Shown piece by piece: positions 9,669 through 18,177 of a stretch of DNA of 49,712 bases. The notes below the pieces were generated by a model. That model worked only from the letters and a program-made list of their open reading frames with translations, searched no databases and was not told where the DNA came from. Position numbers and translations under genes: made by a program. The first letter of the stretch is position 1, and each line of letters opens with the position of its first letter. The DNA comes from Clostridiales bacterium (GTDB lineage Bacteria; Bacillota; Clostridia; Lachnospirales; Lachnospiraceae), in contig JAJQAC010000080.1 in NCBI GenBank assembly GCA_021204025.1, positions 1 through 49,712 on the forward strand, read 5' to 3'.

Positions 9669-10095
9669 AGATAATCGGGACGAAGGTACGTTGCAGGCAG
9701 AATTGGCAGAAAGAGCGGGGCTGTATGAGCGCGGTTTTGCGAAACGAAATGCCGGGATCTATCTGGGGATAACGGCCTTTTGTATCATTTTTTATCTGAT
9801 TTACAATCAGTTTTCTCATGGCGTGCATTCTCCGTATATGACATTTCTCTTTGCATGGCCGCTTTGTCTGGGAGCAGTACCATCACTCCTTTTATGGAAG
9901 ATCCCGGCGATCCCGCCGCAGGGAAGGATTTCCGCGAACCTGTATCACTCAGGGGTGGCCGCAGTTACGGTGAGCAGTCTGCTGAGAGGGATTTTTGACA
10001 TTGCGGGGACAGCCTCGGACTATCAGGTATGGCTGATGGCTGCGGGCGCGGGATTGCTGGTCGGCGGAGTGGCCGCATGGATCCTGAGAAAATAA
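9646..10095 (+). CDS. Small integral membrane protein of unknown function
   Basis: 149 residues with four predicted membrane segments (about 32-50, 59-79, 97-116, 126-146) after a charged, Glu/Arg-rich N terminus. I do not recognise the family. The likely start is TTG at 9646, 11 bases after GGAAAGGAG and inside the end of the glycosidase gene; an in-frame GTG at 9658 is the alternative. The overlap and tight spacing show it belongs to the cluster. It could be a scaffold or partner of the neighbouring membrane proteins, but nothing in the sequence defines an activity. Confidence 0.7.
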   Translation: MFTSVNHEDNRDEGTLQAELAERAGLYERGFAKRNAGIYLGITAFCIIFYLIYNQFSHGVHSPYMTFLFAWPLCLGAVPSLLLWKIPAIPPQGRISANLYHSGVAAVTVSSLLRGIFDIAGTASDYQVWLMAAGAGLLVGGVAAWILRK

Positions 10096-10142
10096 GATTG
10101 ATGGTTGCAGCGTGAGATATGATACCATCAGAAAGGGGCGTG

Positions 10143-10937
10143 ATGAGTATGAGAGAAAAACCGTACATAGGATCAGCAGCTGCGGGAGCAGAACCGTTGC
10201 AGGATGGGGAACGCACCATATTGTACAGTTTTCAGCGTTATGAGACGAAATATCTGCTGAAACAGGATCAATACAGAAAACTGCTGCCGCTGCTTCGTAC
10301 AAGACTGACGCAGGATGCCGGCGGTGTTTATACGATCTGTAATATTTATTATGATACGGACAACTTCGACCTGATCCGGGCCTCGATTGAAAAACCGGTA
10401 TATAAGGAAAAATTCCGTCTGCGCAGCTATGGGATACCCGATGAAAACGGAATTGTTTTTGCGGAGATTAAGAAAAAATTTGACGGAATTGTATATAAAC
10501 GGAGGATCGACGCGTCTGTGGGGGATATCCGGGAGTTGATTGAGAAGGGAACGGAAATCCATCGGGAGCAGCAGATCCAGCGGGAACTGAAGTGGTTTTT
10601 CTGTCGTTACCGGCCGGTTCCTAAAGCGTTTATCGGCTATGAACGTCTGGCGCTGATCGACAGGGAAGACGCGGATCTGCGGGTTACCTTTGACTGGAAT
10701 GTCCGCTGGCGGGACCGGGGTCTGGATATCTGTGCGGGAGACCAGGGGGAGCCTCTGTTTGAAGATGACCGGGTCGTGATGGAAATCAAATCAGCGGCAG
10801 CGATCCCTCTCTGGCTGGTATCTATGCTGAGTCAGCAGGGAATCTACCCGACTGGTTTTTCCAAATACGGGACCTGCTATCAGAAATATCTGGCACAACA
10901 AAAATTCGGGAAAGGAAGGGTGAAAATCTATGCTTAA
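10143..10937 (+). CDS. VTC-domain protein, putative polyphosphate polymerase
   Basis: About 264 residues matching the VTC/triphosphate-tunnel-metalloenzyme fold. It has alternating charged beta strands that line the tunnel: RYETKYLL near the N terminus, YKEKFRLRSYG, EIKKKFDGIVYKRR, VMEIKS, and the closing GFSKYGTCYQKY. In yeast Vtc4 this domain polymerises ATP gamma-phosphate into polyphosphate, and the basic and acidic strand residues are all present here. ATG at 10143 follows AAAGGGGCGTG and is preferred over the upstream in-frame ATG at 10119. It has no membrane segment itself and overlaps the DUF4956 membrane protein by 8 bases, which suggests a membrane complex. The substrate and product are inferred, not shown. 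Confidence 0.85.
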   Translation: MSMREKPYIGSAAAGAEPLQDGERTILYSFQRYETKYLLKQDQYRKLLPLLRTRLTQDAGGVYTICNIYYDTDNFDLIRASIEKPVYKEKFRLRSYGIPDENGIVFAEIKKKFDGIVYKRRIDASVGDIRELIEKGTEIHREQQIQRELKWFFCRYRPVPKAFIGYERLALIDREDADLRVTFDWNVRWRDRGLDICAGDQGEPLFEDDRVVMEIKSAAAIPLWLVSMLSQQGIYPTGFSKYGTCYQKYLAQQKFGKGRVKIYA

Positions 10938-11592
10938 CAGTATTTTTGGCAGTACCATTACCTTACAGTCACTGTTGATCTGTTTTGCGACGGCGCTGGC
11001 TCTGGGTGTGCTGAACGCGATGGTTTTTTTGTATAAGAGCAGGCACAGCTCTGGATTTGCGATGACGCTCGCGCTGCTTCCGATGGCTGTGGCAGTTGTT
11101 ATCATGCTGGTAAACGGCAATGTTGGTACCGGCGTGGCGGTGGCCGGGGCATTTACCCTGACCCGGTTTCGCAGTGTGCCGGGAACCGCTCGGGAGATCG
11201 CGGCGATCTTTGTAGATATGGGGATCGGGCTGGCCCTTGGCATGGGTTATGTGGGATTTGCGGTAGTCTTTTTTATCGTTGCCGCGATGTTTGTGCTGGC
11301 GCTGACGTTGCTGAATTTTGGAGCGGCATCCCGCCGGGAGAAAGAACTTCGGGTTACGATACCGGAGAATTTTGATTATAACGGCCTTTTTGATGATATT
11401 TTTACGAAATATAAACTTCACGTCGAACTGGTTAAGGTGCGCACCGTCAATATGGGTACGCTTTTTGAACTGACGTATCATGTAACATTTCCGGATGACC
11501 GGATTCCCAAAGAACTGATCGATGAATTGCGATCAAGAAATGGCAATCTGAATATCATAATCGGAGATGTTGCGGATCGGGAGATGTTATAG
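10930..11592 (+). CDS. DUF4956 family membrane protein
   Basis: 220 residues: about four transmembrane segments in the first 135 residues, including the conserved GVAVAGAFTLTRFRSVPGTAREIAAIF-type core (I see TLTRFRSVPGTAREIA), then a soluble C-terminal alpha/beta domain. DUF4956 genes are very often next to VTC-domain genes in Clostridia. The membrane part has a charged RFRS loop that could form a conduit. I infer a channel or anchor for the polymer made by the VTC protein; the function has not been established to my knowledge. The ATG follows AAAGGAAGG at good spacing and overlaps the previous stop. Confidence 0.85.
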   Translation: MLNSIFGSTITLQSLLICFATALALGVLNAMVFLYKSRHSSGFAMTLALLPMAVAVVIMLVNGNVGTGVAVAGAFTLTRFRSVPGTAREIAAIFVDMGIGLALGMGYVGFAVVFFIVAAMFVLALTLLNFGAASRREKELRVTIPENFDYNGLFDDIFTKYKLHVELVKVRTVNMGTLFELTYHVTFPDDRIPKELIDELRSRNGNLNIIIGDVADREML

Positions 11593-11628
11593 TGCGAGGT
11601 TATATTCAGAACCTCAGGAGGAGATCAG

Positions 11629-13785
11629 ATGAAAAGACAGGTAAAATATCTTGCCGTCGCGGCCCTGTGTCTGATTGCCGCAGGAGGCGCGTTTTACGGG
11701 ATCCGTTATGGGACGACAACGAGTGAACAGTTACAGATAAGTGATACCGGTGCTGCGGCTGCGTCCGTCGACGGCGGAAATCTGACAGCAGATGCAGAGG
11801 ACGCCACACAGATTGTATTTAGCGGGGATGAGATAATGGTGACCGGTGAGGGCGCGGGCGTGTCCGGATCTGTGGTTACGATCAGCCGGTCAGGGACTTA
11901 TGTCCTGAGCGGCTCGATGGAGGAAGGTCAGGTGTATGTGGATGCGCAGGGCGACGATACCGTGATCCTGCTGCTAAACGGCGTGTCGCTTGGCAGTCAG
12001 TCGGAGTCTCCGATCTATGTCAATAATGCCGGGATAACACAGCTTGTCATCTTGAAAGATACGGTCAATGAGATCCGGAGCGGAACAGGGACGGAGGTCC
12101 TGGGAGCAGTAGAAGATGCTTCGGGAACGAATGATGAGACGCAGGAACCGGCGTCAGATATTGTGGGAGAATGGAATGCAGAAAGCGAAGACCGGTCAGA
12201 AAGTGAGTCGGATGAAGCTGACAGCGAAGCGGAAGACGCTTCCGGCGGCGCGATTTACGCCAGAGATGACCTGACGATCACAGGCACAGGGATTTTGCAG
12301 GTCTACGGCTATCTCAATAACGGCATCCAGACGTCTAATAACCTGGTGATTGAAAGCGGTACGATTGAGGTCACGGCGCTCAATAACGGTATCAAGGGGA
12401 AAGATTCGGTCACGATCAAAGACGGCGTAATCAGCGTGGTATCCGGCGGCGACGGGATCCGATCGAATGACACGACCGGCGACGGATACGGCGTGATTAC
12501 CATCAACGGAGGAAGCATCTGCATCGAGTCCGGCGGCGACGGGATCCAGGCGGAGACCGTACTGGATATCTCAGGCGGAGACTTCTCGATCGTGAGCGGA
12601 GGCGGAAGCGCAGAAGCGGTTTCTGTGGCTTCGGGATTGATCTTTGGCAGCGGTGGTCGGGCCGGCGGCGACCAGGGAATCAGCGTCGGAGACCGTGGCG
12701 GCGACCAAGGAATTAGTGCCGGAGACCGTGGCGGCGGCGACCAGGGAATCAGTGTCGGAGGCTTTGGCGGCAGAGGTCCGGGCGGCGGAAGGTTCGGCGG
12801 CGGAGGTCCGGGCGGCGGAAACTCCGGTGACGCGGACAGCGGAGACTCCGGCAGTGCCGGCGACGGATCCGGATCAGGAGTTGTATCGGATATCAGTGAG
12901 AACTGGGATATGGAAAATGAAGCCGCGACCAGCACGAAAGGATTAAAGAGCGGGACGCAGACGACAATCAGCGGCGGCACTTTTGCACTGGATACCTGTG
13001 ACGATGCGATCCATTCCAACGGCAGTATTTTCATTAGCGGCGGAGATTTTGTGATCGCAACCGGAGATGACGGGATTCATGCAGATACAGAACTGACGAT
13101 TGATGAGGGAACGATCCGGATCACGCAATCCTATGAAGGGCTGGAAAGCAATCAGATTTTGATTGCCGGCGGCACGATTGACGTGGTCTCATCAGATGAC
13201 GGGATCAATGCCTATGGCGGTTCAGGTAACTGGGGCTTTGGCGGAGGTCCGGGCGGCGGCCGGATGCAGATGCAGACGACGAAAGATGTGCCGGATGAGA
13301 TGCCTGTGCTGCGGATCACCGGAGGCGATATTACGATCAATGCAGGCGGAGACGGTCTGGATTCGAATGGAGATCTTTATGTAGATGGCGGCCTGGTTGT
13401 GATCAACGGTCCGTCAAACAGCGGCAACGGCGCGATTGACGCCGGTATCGAAAACGGCGGAGTCTGCGAAGTAAGCGGCGGGACCGTGCTGGCAGTGGGA
13501 AGCTCCGGCATGGCAGAGAGCTTTGACAGTGGTTCTGCCCAGTGTTCGTTCCGATATGATTTCTCTGAGGCGTTTACAGAGGGAGAGGAACTTACAATCA
13601 CGGACGCTGAGGGCAATGTCCTTTTCACACATACGATTGTAAAAAACGGCTCTTCCGTCGTATTCAGTTCACCGGAACTCGAACTGGGAGAGACGATCCT
13701 GCTGATTGCAGGAGAGCAGAGCGCTGAGATCACACTGGATTCTGTCTCGACGAGCGTCGGGCGGAGCGGATGGTGGGGATGGTAA
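11629..13785 (+). CDS. Cthe_2159-like carbohydrate-binding beta-helix protein
   Basis: 718 residues with an N-terminal signal/anchor (about 5-27), an acidic linker, then many short turns of a right-handed parallel beta-helix such as ITGTGILQVYG, TISGGTFALDTCDDAIHSNG and DITINAGGDGLDSNG. The repeating GGDGI/DGLDSNG loops resemble Ca sites. This is the pattern of the DUF4353/Cthe_2159 family, whose Clostridium thermocellum founder binds cellulose and polygalacturonate. A Gly-rich insert at about 340-405 contains three GGDQGIS repeats followed by GGRGPGGGRFGGG. The protein ends in a Trp-rich WWGW and has no LPXTG. It is the last gene of the cluster and is exported, so it probably holds or organises a surface polysaccharide. 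SD AGGAGG precedes the ATG. Confidence 0.85.
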   Translation: MKRQVKYLAVAALCLIAAGGAFYGIRYGTTTSEQLQISDTGAAAASVDGGNLTADAEDATQIVFSGDEIMVTGEGAGVSGSVVTISRSGTYVLSGSMEEGQVYVDAQGDDTVILLLNGVSLGSQSESPIYVNNAGITQLVILKDTVNEIRSGTGTEVLGAVEDASGTNDETQEPASDIVGEWNAESEDRSESESDEADSEAEDASGGAIYARDDLTITGTGILQVYGYLNNGIQTSNNLVIESGTIEVTALNNGIKGKDSVTIKDGVISVVSGGDGIRSNDTTGDGYGVITINGGSICIESGGDGIQAETVLDISGGDFSIVSGGGSAEAVSVASGLIFGSGGRAGGDQGISVGDRGGDQGISAGDRGGGDQGISVGGFGGRGPGGGRFGGGGPGGGNSGDADSGDSGSAGDGSGSGVVSDISENWDMENEAATSTKGLKSGTQTTISGGTFALDTCDDAIHSNGSIFISGGDFVIATGDDGIHADTELTIDEGTIRITQSYEGLESNQILIAGGTIDVVSSDDGINAYGGSGNWGFGGGPGGGRMQMQTTKDVPDEMPVLRITGGDITINAGGDGLDSNGDLYVDGGLVVINGPSNSGNGAIDAGIENGGVCEVSGGTVLAVGSSGMAESFDSGSAQCSFRYDFSEAFTEGEELTITDAEGNVLFTHTIVKNGSSVVFSSPELELGETILLIAGEQSAEITLDSVSTSVGRSGWWGW

Positions 13786-13826
13786 AAAGAGAAAAGTGGA
13801 GCTGAAAACATTATAAAACAAAATAA

Positions 13827-13880
13827 GACCGTGAATGAGTCAATCTGATATGCTCAATCAACTCATTCACGGTCCCATTT
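13827..13880. terminator. Bidirectional terminator between convergent operons
   Basis: GACCGTGAATGAGT (13827-13840) pairs perfectly with ACTCATTCACGGTC (13861-13874). T-rich DNA lies to the right, and A-rich DNA (AAACAAAATAA, T-rich on the minus strand) to the left. It can stop both the envelope cluster and the PTS operon. Confidence 0.85.
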
Positions 13881-14252
13881 TTATTTTCCAAACTTTTCCT
13901 TCAACCGCCTCTTAATCACGCCCATCAGCGTCAGCGAGCGCACCATATGATCCGAAGGGACATACTTATTGATCGCCCGCAGCAGCACTTTCGGCTTTTT
14001 TGCCGCGAAAGAAAAATCGCGGTGTGCCCTGGTGCGGACGGTAAAACGGGGAATGTATTTTCCCTGAAACATCACGGATGCGATCACATAATCGACGTCC
14101 TCCCAGGGAATCTGGATATAATCCTCGACTTTACGGCTGTTGTAATACTCAAAAGCCCGGTCGCCGATCATGATCTTCCCATAGGAATTGAGCCCTGAAT
14201 AGGAGGTCGCATCCGTGACATAGTCAACTTTGGTATTTAATGACTGCGCCAT
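13881..14252 (-). CDS. manO: DUF956 family protein of the mannose PTS operon
   Basis: 123 residues matching the DUF956 (ManO) family, found as the last gene of mannose-type PTS operons in Gram-positive bacteria: short beta-rich start (NTKVDYVTDATSYSGLNSYGKIMIGDRAFEYYN), IPWEDVDYVIASV and a basic tail. ManO-type proteins are thought to modulate the expression or activity of the transporter. It starts 6 bases after the stop of the IID gene and ends at the shared terminator. The family assignment is good; the biochemical role is not known. Confidence 0.83.
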   Translation of the reverse strand: MAQSLNTKVDYVTDATSYSGLNSYGKIMIGDRAFEYYNSRKVEDYIQIPWEDVDYVIASVMFQGKYIPRFTVRTRAHRDFSFAAKKPKVLLRAINKYVPSDHMVRSLTLMGVIKRRLKEKFGK

Positions 14253-14258
14253 ATGGCA

Positions 14259-15173
14259 CTACATCAGACCGATTACGTGGAAAAGGATACCAACCACGAA
14301 CAGGCCAAGGATGATAACGATCGGGGAAATATTTTTCTTAAGCAGCCACATGCAGAGCAGAGTCAGCAGCACTGCGGAGAATCCCGGGATCAGAGAATCC
14401 AGGTTATCCTGCAGGGTGGTGACAGTAGTCGGCTCCAGCGACATACCGGACAGGTACTGCTGGAAAGCCATCTTGATGCCTTCGCCGCCGCCCGGGAGCT
14501 GATCCCATTCGATGTAAGCTCCCTCAGAGAGCTGTACCGTGGATACGACCGGCGTCCAGTTGATCGATACCCAGCGCTCGATCAATGAGCCCAGGACAAA
14601 CATACCCAGGATGGAAGCGCCCTTGGTAACCTTCTGCAGCAGGCCGCCGGAGAGGTCGTCCGTGATCGCGCTGCCTGTGCGGTAGCCAAATTCCTGCGTG
14701 TACCACATAAAGCACCAGCGGATGACATTCCAGAGAACGAAGAAAAGAATCGGTCCGAGAATGTTGCCGCTCATTGCCAGGGAAGCGCCCAGTGCGCCGA
14801 GGATCGGGCGTACGGTGTACCAGAATACCGGATCGCCGACACCGGCTAACGGTCCCATCATACCGATCTTAACACCCTGGATCGCGACGTCGTCAACCGG
14901 AGCGCCGTTGGCTTTCTCTTCCTCAAGAGCCAGAGTAACGCCCAGTACCGGAGATGCGACATAGGGATGTGTATTGAAGAATTCCAGGTGACGCTTTAAA
15001 GCAGCGATCTGGTCTTCCTTATTGGGATAGAGTTTCTTGATCGCGGGGATCATGGCGAAGCACCATCCGCCGTTCTGCATACGCTCATAGTTCCAGGAAC
15101 CCTGAAGGAAGGTAGAACGGATTGCAACTGCTAAATGATCACTTTTTGATAAGGTAATTTTTTTATCTGCCAT
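14259..15173 (-). CDS. PTS mannose-family transporter subunit IID
   Basis: 304 residues from the ATG at 15173, chosen because GGAGGG lies just upstream; an in-frame ATG at 15203 is less likely. It has the IID hallmarks: FLQGSWNYERMQNGGWCFAMIPA near the N terminus (family signature of N-terminal helices), IGMMGPLAGVGDPVFWYTVRPIL, and hydrophobic helices towards the C terminus (LLTLLCMWLLKKNISPIVIILGL). With IIC it forms the sugar channel. Mannose-family systems carry mannose, glucose, fructose, amino sugars and others, so the substrate cannot be named. Third gene of the operon. Confidence 0.93.
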   Translation of the reverse strand: MADKKITLSKSDHLAVAIRSTFLQGSWNYERMQNGGWCFAMIPAIKKLYPNKEDQIAALKRHLEFFNTHPYVASPVLGVTLALEEEKANGAPVDDVAIQGVKIGMMGPLAGVGDPVFWYTVRPILGALGASLAMSGNILGPILFFVLWNVIRWCFMWYTQEFGYRTGSAITDDLSGGLLQKVTKGASILGMFVLGSLIERWVSINWTPVVSTVQLSEGAYIEWDQLPGGGEGIKMAFQQYLSGMSLEPTTVTTLQDNLDSLIPGFSAVLLTLLCMWLLKKNISPIVIILGLFVVGILFHVIGLM

Positions 15174-15192
15174 TTCTTTTCCCTCCTTCTTA

Positions 15193-15996
15193 TTAATAAT
15201 CATTCAGAATGTCATCCAGAGGATCGCCGACATTTCCGCCGCCACCGCCGGTGCCGCTGCCGCCGCCTTCAGACAGCTTCAGATAGATCAGGGCGATTGC
15301 GATCGCAATCGCGCCCAGAGCGATCAGAGTCAGCTGGGAGACTGCCGCCAGACAGAAGCCGATGATGAAGAAAGGCCATACTTCCGCGGTTGCCATCATG
15401 TTAATAACCAGTGCGTAACCAACTGCTACGACCATGCCGCCACCGATGGACATACCGTCGGTCAGCCATGCCGGCATGGAGTTGAGCAGACCTGCCACGG
15501 TCTCAGTCGGGATAAAGAGCAGAGCTGCTGCCGGGAGCATGATACGCAGACCCTGCATGATAATGGCGATGATGTGCCATGCCTCTACACCTGCGAAGTT
15601 ACCCTGCTCGGCAGCTGCGTCCATACGGTGAACACAGGCAACTGACAGAGTACGTACGATCATGGTGAGGAAGAGGCCGGCGACTGCCAGCGGGATCGCT
15701 ACCGCGATCGCGGTGGAAACGCCTGCTACGCCCTGTCCGCCCTTGACCAGGATCAGAGAAGAAGCGACAGCTGCAAGAGCCGCGTCCGGTGCGACAGCTG
15801 CGCCGATGTTTGCCCATCCGAGAGCGATCATCTGCAGGGAACCGCCCAGAACGATGCCTGCTTCCAGGTTGCCGGTTACCAGTCCGATCAGCGTACACGC
15901 TACCAGCGGCTGATGGAACTCAAATTCATCCAGAATACCTTCCATACCGGCGAGGAAGGCGACAATCAATACCAGAACTACAGATATAGCTGACAT
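15193..15996 (-). CDS. PTS mannose/sorbose-family transporter subunit IIC
   Basis: 267 residues, hydrophobic, with the IIC signature GLVTGNLEAGIVLGGSLQMIALG near 40-60 (substrate translocation motif of EII-Sor) and several further membrane segments. The C terminus is an unusual Gly-rich tail (EGGGSGTGGGGG) ending in acidic residues; this is not part of the conserved domain. SD AAGGAGG lies ahead of the ATG at 15996. It sits between IIAB and IID in the standard order. Confidence 0.93.
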   Translation of the reverse strand: MSAISVVLVLIVAFLAGMEGILDEFEFHQPLVACTLIGLVTGNLEAGIVLGGSLQMIALGWANIGAAVAPDAALAAVASSLILVKGGQGVAGVSTAIAVAIPLAVAGLFLTMIVRTLSVACVHRMDAAAEQGNFAGVEAWHIIAIIMQGLRIMLPAAALLFIPTETVAGLLNSMPAWLTDGMSIGGGMVVAVGYALVINMMATAEVWPFFIIGFCLAAVSQLTLIALGAIAIAIALIYLKLSEGGGSGTGGGGGNVGDPLDDILNDY

Positions 15997-16012
15997 TGTT
16001 TTTCCTCCTTCT

Positions 16013-16999
16013 TTACATCTTTAATTCGGTTCTCGCCCGCTCGATGATTGCGTTCATGTCCTCCTTGGAATCAGAAGGCACCTTGCGGACGTCAAATCCG
16101 ATCCCCAGTTCCTTGAGACGGTCAAAGGTCTTGATGTCGTCCGGACCCAGGGAGAGAACCTTATTGACAGCGACTTTGCCGACAGAGTGAGCCATGGAAC
16201 CGATATTCAGTTCTTTGACTTCTACGCCGCCCTCGATCGCGCGCAGCGCGTCCTGCGGCGTCTCAAATAAAAGCAGAGCCTTGGTATTGCCAAAACGCGG
16301 ATCCTTTGCGACCTGGATCATCTTATCGATCGGGATCACGTTTGCCTTTACTCCTGGCGGCGCCGCCTCGGTAATCAGCTTTTTGCGCAGATCGTCATGA
16401 GCAACGCCATCAGAAACGACGATGATGCGGGTCGGCTGTACGGTCTTGGACCATGCGGTGGCAACCTGTCCGTGGAGCAGACGGGAGTCGATCCGTGCGA
16501 GGACGTATTTGATCTTGCCGTCTCCGACGACTGTCCCCTCTGGCAGTCTTCCTGTCGGAGCAGCGACTGCAGCTGCTTTGGGAGCCTCTTTCTTGGGTTC
16601 GAGAGATTCCGGATTGACCTTCACACCGTCTCTGCCCGGCTGCAGGATCGCGGCCGCTACCTCGTGCGCGGTCTGCATCCCCATGCGGTCTGCGTAAGCT
16701 TCGATCAGCATCGGCAGATTGAGGCCGGTGACGATGGCCCATTTGTCTTCGTGTCCGGCAATCAGCGCGCTCGCCTGGTTAAACGGAGTACCGCCCCAGA
16801 GATCGACAAGAAACAGAACGTTGTCAGGGTCCTCAAAGGACGCGATCGCGTCTTCCATCTGCTTGCGGATATCCGCGGGTCCCATACTGGGCTGCAGACA
16901 ACAGGCAGCAAGGTTGGGCTGTTCGCCAAAGACCATCGAGCCGGATTGCATGATGCCCTTCGCAAATTCGCCATGACTGGCTAAAATAATTCCAACCAT
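16013..16999 (-). CDS. PTS mannose-family fused subunit IIAB
   Basis: 328 residues from the ATG at 16999, placed after AAAGGAGGGG; the upstream in-frame ATG at 17038 overlaps the regulatory inverted repeat and is unlikely. Residues 1-130 are EIIA-Man with phospho-His9 in LASHGEFA and the LVDLWGGTPFN motif. An Ala/Pro linker (135-160) follows, then EIIB-Man with phospho-His176 in RIDSRLLHGQVATAW. Phosphate passes from HPr to His9, to His176 and then to the sugar. First gene of the four-gene operon. Confidence 0.94.
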   Translation of the reverse strand: MVGIILASHGEFAKGIMQSGSMVFGEQPNLAACCLQPSMGPADIRKQMEDAIASFEDPDNVLFLVDLWGGTPFNQASALIAGHEDKWAIVTGLNLPMLIEAYADRMGMQTAHEVAAAILQPGRDGVKVNPESLEPKKEAPKAAAVAAPTGRLPEGTVVGDGKIKYVLARIDSRLLHGQVATAWSKTVQPTRIIVVSDGVAHDDLRKKLITEAAPPGVKANVIPIDKMIQVAKDPRFGNTKALLLFETPQDALRAIEGGVEVKELNIGSMAHSVGKVAVNKVLSLGPDDIKTFDRLKELGIGFDVRKVPSDSKEDMNAIIERARTELKM

Positions 17000-17029
17000 T
17001 CGTAAATTCCCCTCCTTTACTTTGTATAA

Positions 17030-17044
17030 AGTTACCATGTAACT
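17030..17044. promoter_or_regulatory. Inverted repeat in the PTS-AraC intergenic region, candidate operator
   Basis: AGTTAC, CAT, GTAACT: perfect 6-bp arms with a 3-base centre. It lies between the presumed PTS transcription start and the IIAB ribosome-binding site, so a bound protein would block the PTS operon. AraC-type proteins more often use direct repeats, so the binder may be another factor. Confidence 0.45.
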
Positions 17045-17052
17045 AAAATATT

Positions 17053-17085
17053 ATTATAGTGCATTTAGGTTGAATTTTCCTGCAA
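17053..17085 (-). promoter_or_regulatory. Possible weak PTS operon promoter
   Basis: On the minus strand TATAAT (17058-17053) is a perfect -10. The best -35, TTGCAG (17085-17080), is 21 bases away, which is too far for a strong constitutive promoter. That is what one expects if an activator is needed, such as the divergent AraC protein. Confidence 0.4.
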
Positions 17086-17098
17086 AATTGGGTATGAT
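17070..17098 (+). promoter_or_regulatory. Sigma-A-type promoter for the AraC regulator gene
   Basis: TTGAAT (17070-17075), a 17-base spacer and TATGAT (17093-17098). It overlaps the PTS promoter region back to back, so the two units can compete. The leader of about 190 bases to the gene holds no convincing ORF. Confidence 0.6.
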
Positions 17099-17292
17099 AT
17101 TATCAATATTGTATTTTGTATGATGGATCAGATGGAATCGCAGGAAGAGAACGCTCATGTTTATTCTGACCTGCAGGAGATTTTTTATGCAGAAGACAGC
17201 TGATCGGAAGTTCTGCGAAGCCGTCATTTTCGTTTGGCAGAAAGGATCAAAGGGGAAGAAAGCGCGGCATCGCGTGTGTCAGGGAGGAGAGA

Positions 17293-18168
17293 ATGAAACT
17301 TTCACTGGTGGTATCTCCGGATTTGTCGGAGAAACTGAACTATAATATAGAGGGATTGCCGGTTTTTGCGCGCAGAGAAGAATTAATAGAATCAGAACAT
17401 ATGTCGTTATGTCACTGGCATCCGGATCTGGAGTTTATAAAAATTGAGCGCGGATCCATGTGTTATTTTGTAAATGGTGAGATTATCCGGTTAGAGGCGG
17501 GACATGGACTTTTTGTAAACAGTGGACGGCTGCATTATGGGTTTTCGCCGGGAAAGATTGACTGCGAGTATTCCATTATGATCGTTCATACGGATCTTTT
17601 TGCTAAGAATTGTCGGTCAATTGATGATTACCTGATGGCAAAATTCGGTCTGAATAATGAAGATTATGTCTGTTTGTCTCCGGTTATTCCCTGGCAGAAC
17701 CGGATCCTGGGGGACATATCAAAGATGGGGGAGAACATATTAGAAGATCCCCTTTTACTGGTGTCCAGGATTGCCATGATCTGTTCGGGCATTGGAAAGC
17801 ATATTCGGGTCGTCAGAGATCAGCACGTGGATAACAAACATTATCAGGAGTTCCTGCTGATGACGGATTATATCAGAAATCACTTTTCGGAAAAAATGAC
17901 GATCGATGATATGGCATTGTCCGGGAGAGTCTGCCGGAGTCTGTGCTGCAGCCTGTTTCAGGAATTTGCCTCTCAGACGCCAACCCAGTTCCTGACGAAA
18001 TATCGGTTGCTGAGGAGTTGTCAGGCACTGAGAGGAACCCGGTTGTCGGTCACGGAGATATCCGGCTTTTGCGGGTTTCAGACGCCGAGCTATTATGCCA
18101 GTGTATTTAAGAAAAATTTTGGCATGACGCCGCAGGAATTCCGCTCCCGCAAAAAACCGGAAAATTAA
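17293..18168 (+). CDS. AraC family transcriptional regulator
   Basis: 291 residues: an N-terminal cupin-like sensor (HWHPDLEFIKIERGSMCYFVNGEIIRLE, split here as HWHPDLEFIKIERGS and LEAGHGLFVNSGRLHYGF), then a C-terminal double helix-turn-helix of about 100 residues ending with GFQTPSYYASVFKKNFGMTPQEFR, the classic AraC signature. The SD GGGAGGAG is 4 bases before the ATG. Its divergent position next to the PTS operon suggests that it controls that operon in response to the transported sugar or its phosphate. The first HTH is unusual, with Cys-rich VCRSLCCSLFQEF. Confidence 0.9.
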   Translation: MKLSLVVSPDLSEKLNYNIEGLPVFARREELIESEHMSLCHWHPDLEFIKIERGSMCYFVNGEIIRLEAGHGLFVNSGRLHYGFSPGKIDCEYSIMIVHTDLFAKNCRSIDDYLMAKFGLNNEDYVCLSPVIPWQNRILGDISKMGENILEDPLLLVSRIAMICSGIGKHIRVVRDQHVDNKHYQEFLLMTDYIRNHFSEKMTIDDMALSGRVCRSLCCSLFQEFASQTPTQFLTKYRLLRSCQALRGTRLSVTEISGFCGFQTPSYYASVFKKNFGMTPQEFRSRKKPEN

Positions 18169-18177
18169 GAAAGATAT

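Noticed and set aside
12309-13034. 241-codon minus-strand frame, Pro/Ser-rich
   Set aside because: Antisense of the Gly-rich part of the beta-helix protein, with no features of its own.
17157-17345. 62-codon frame upstream of the AraC gene
   Set aside because: It overlaps the real start of the AraC gene and has no SD or protein-like features.
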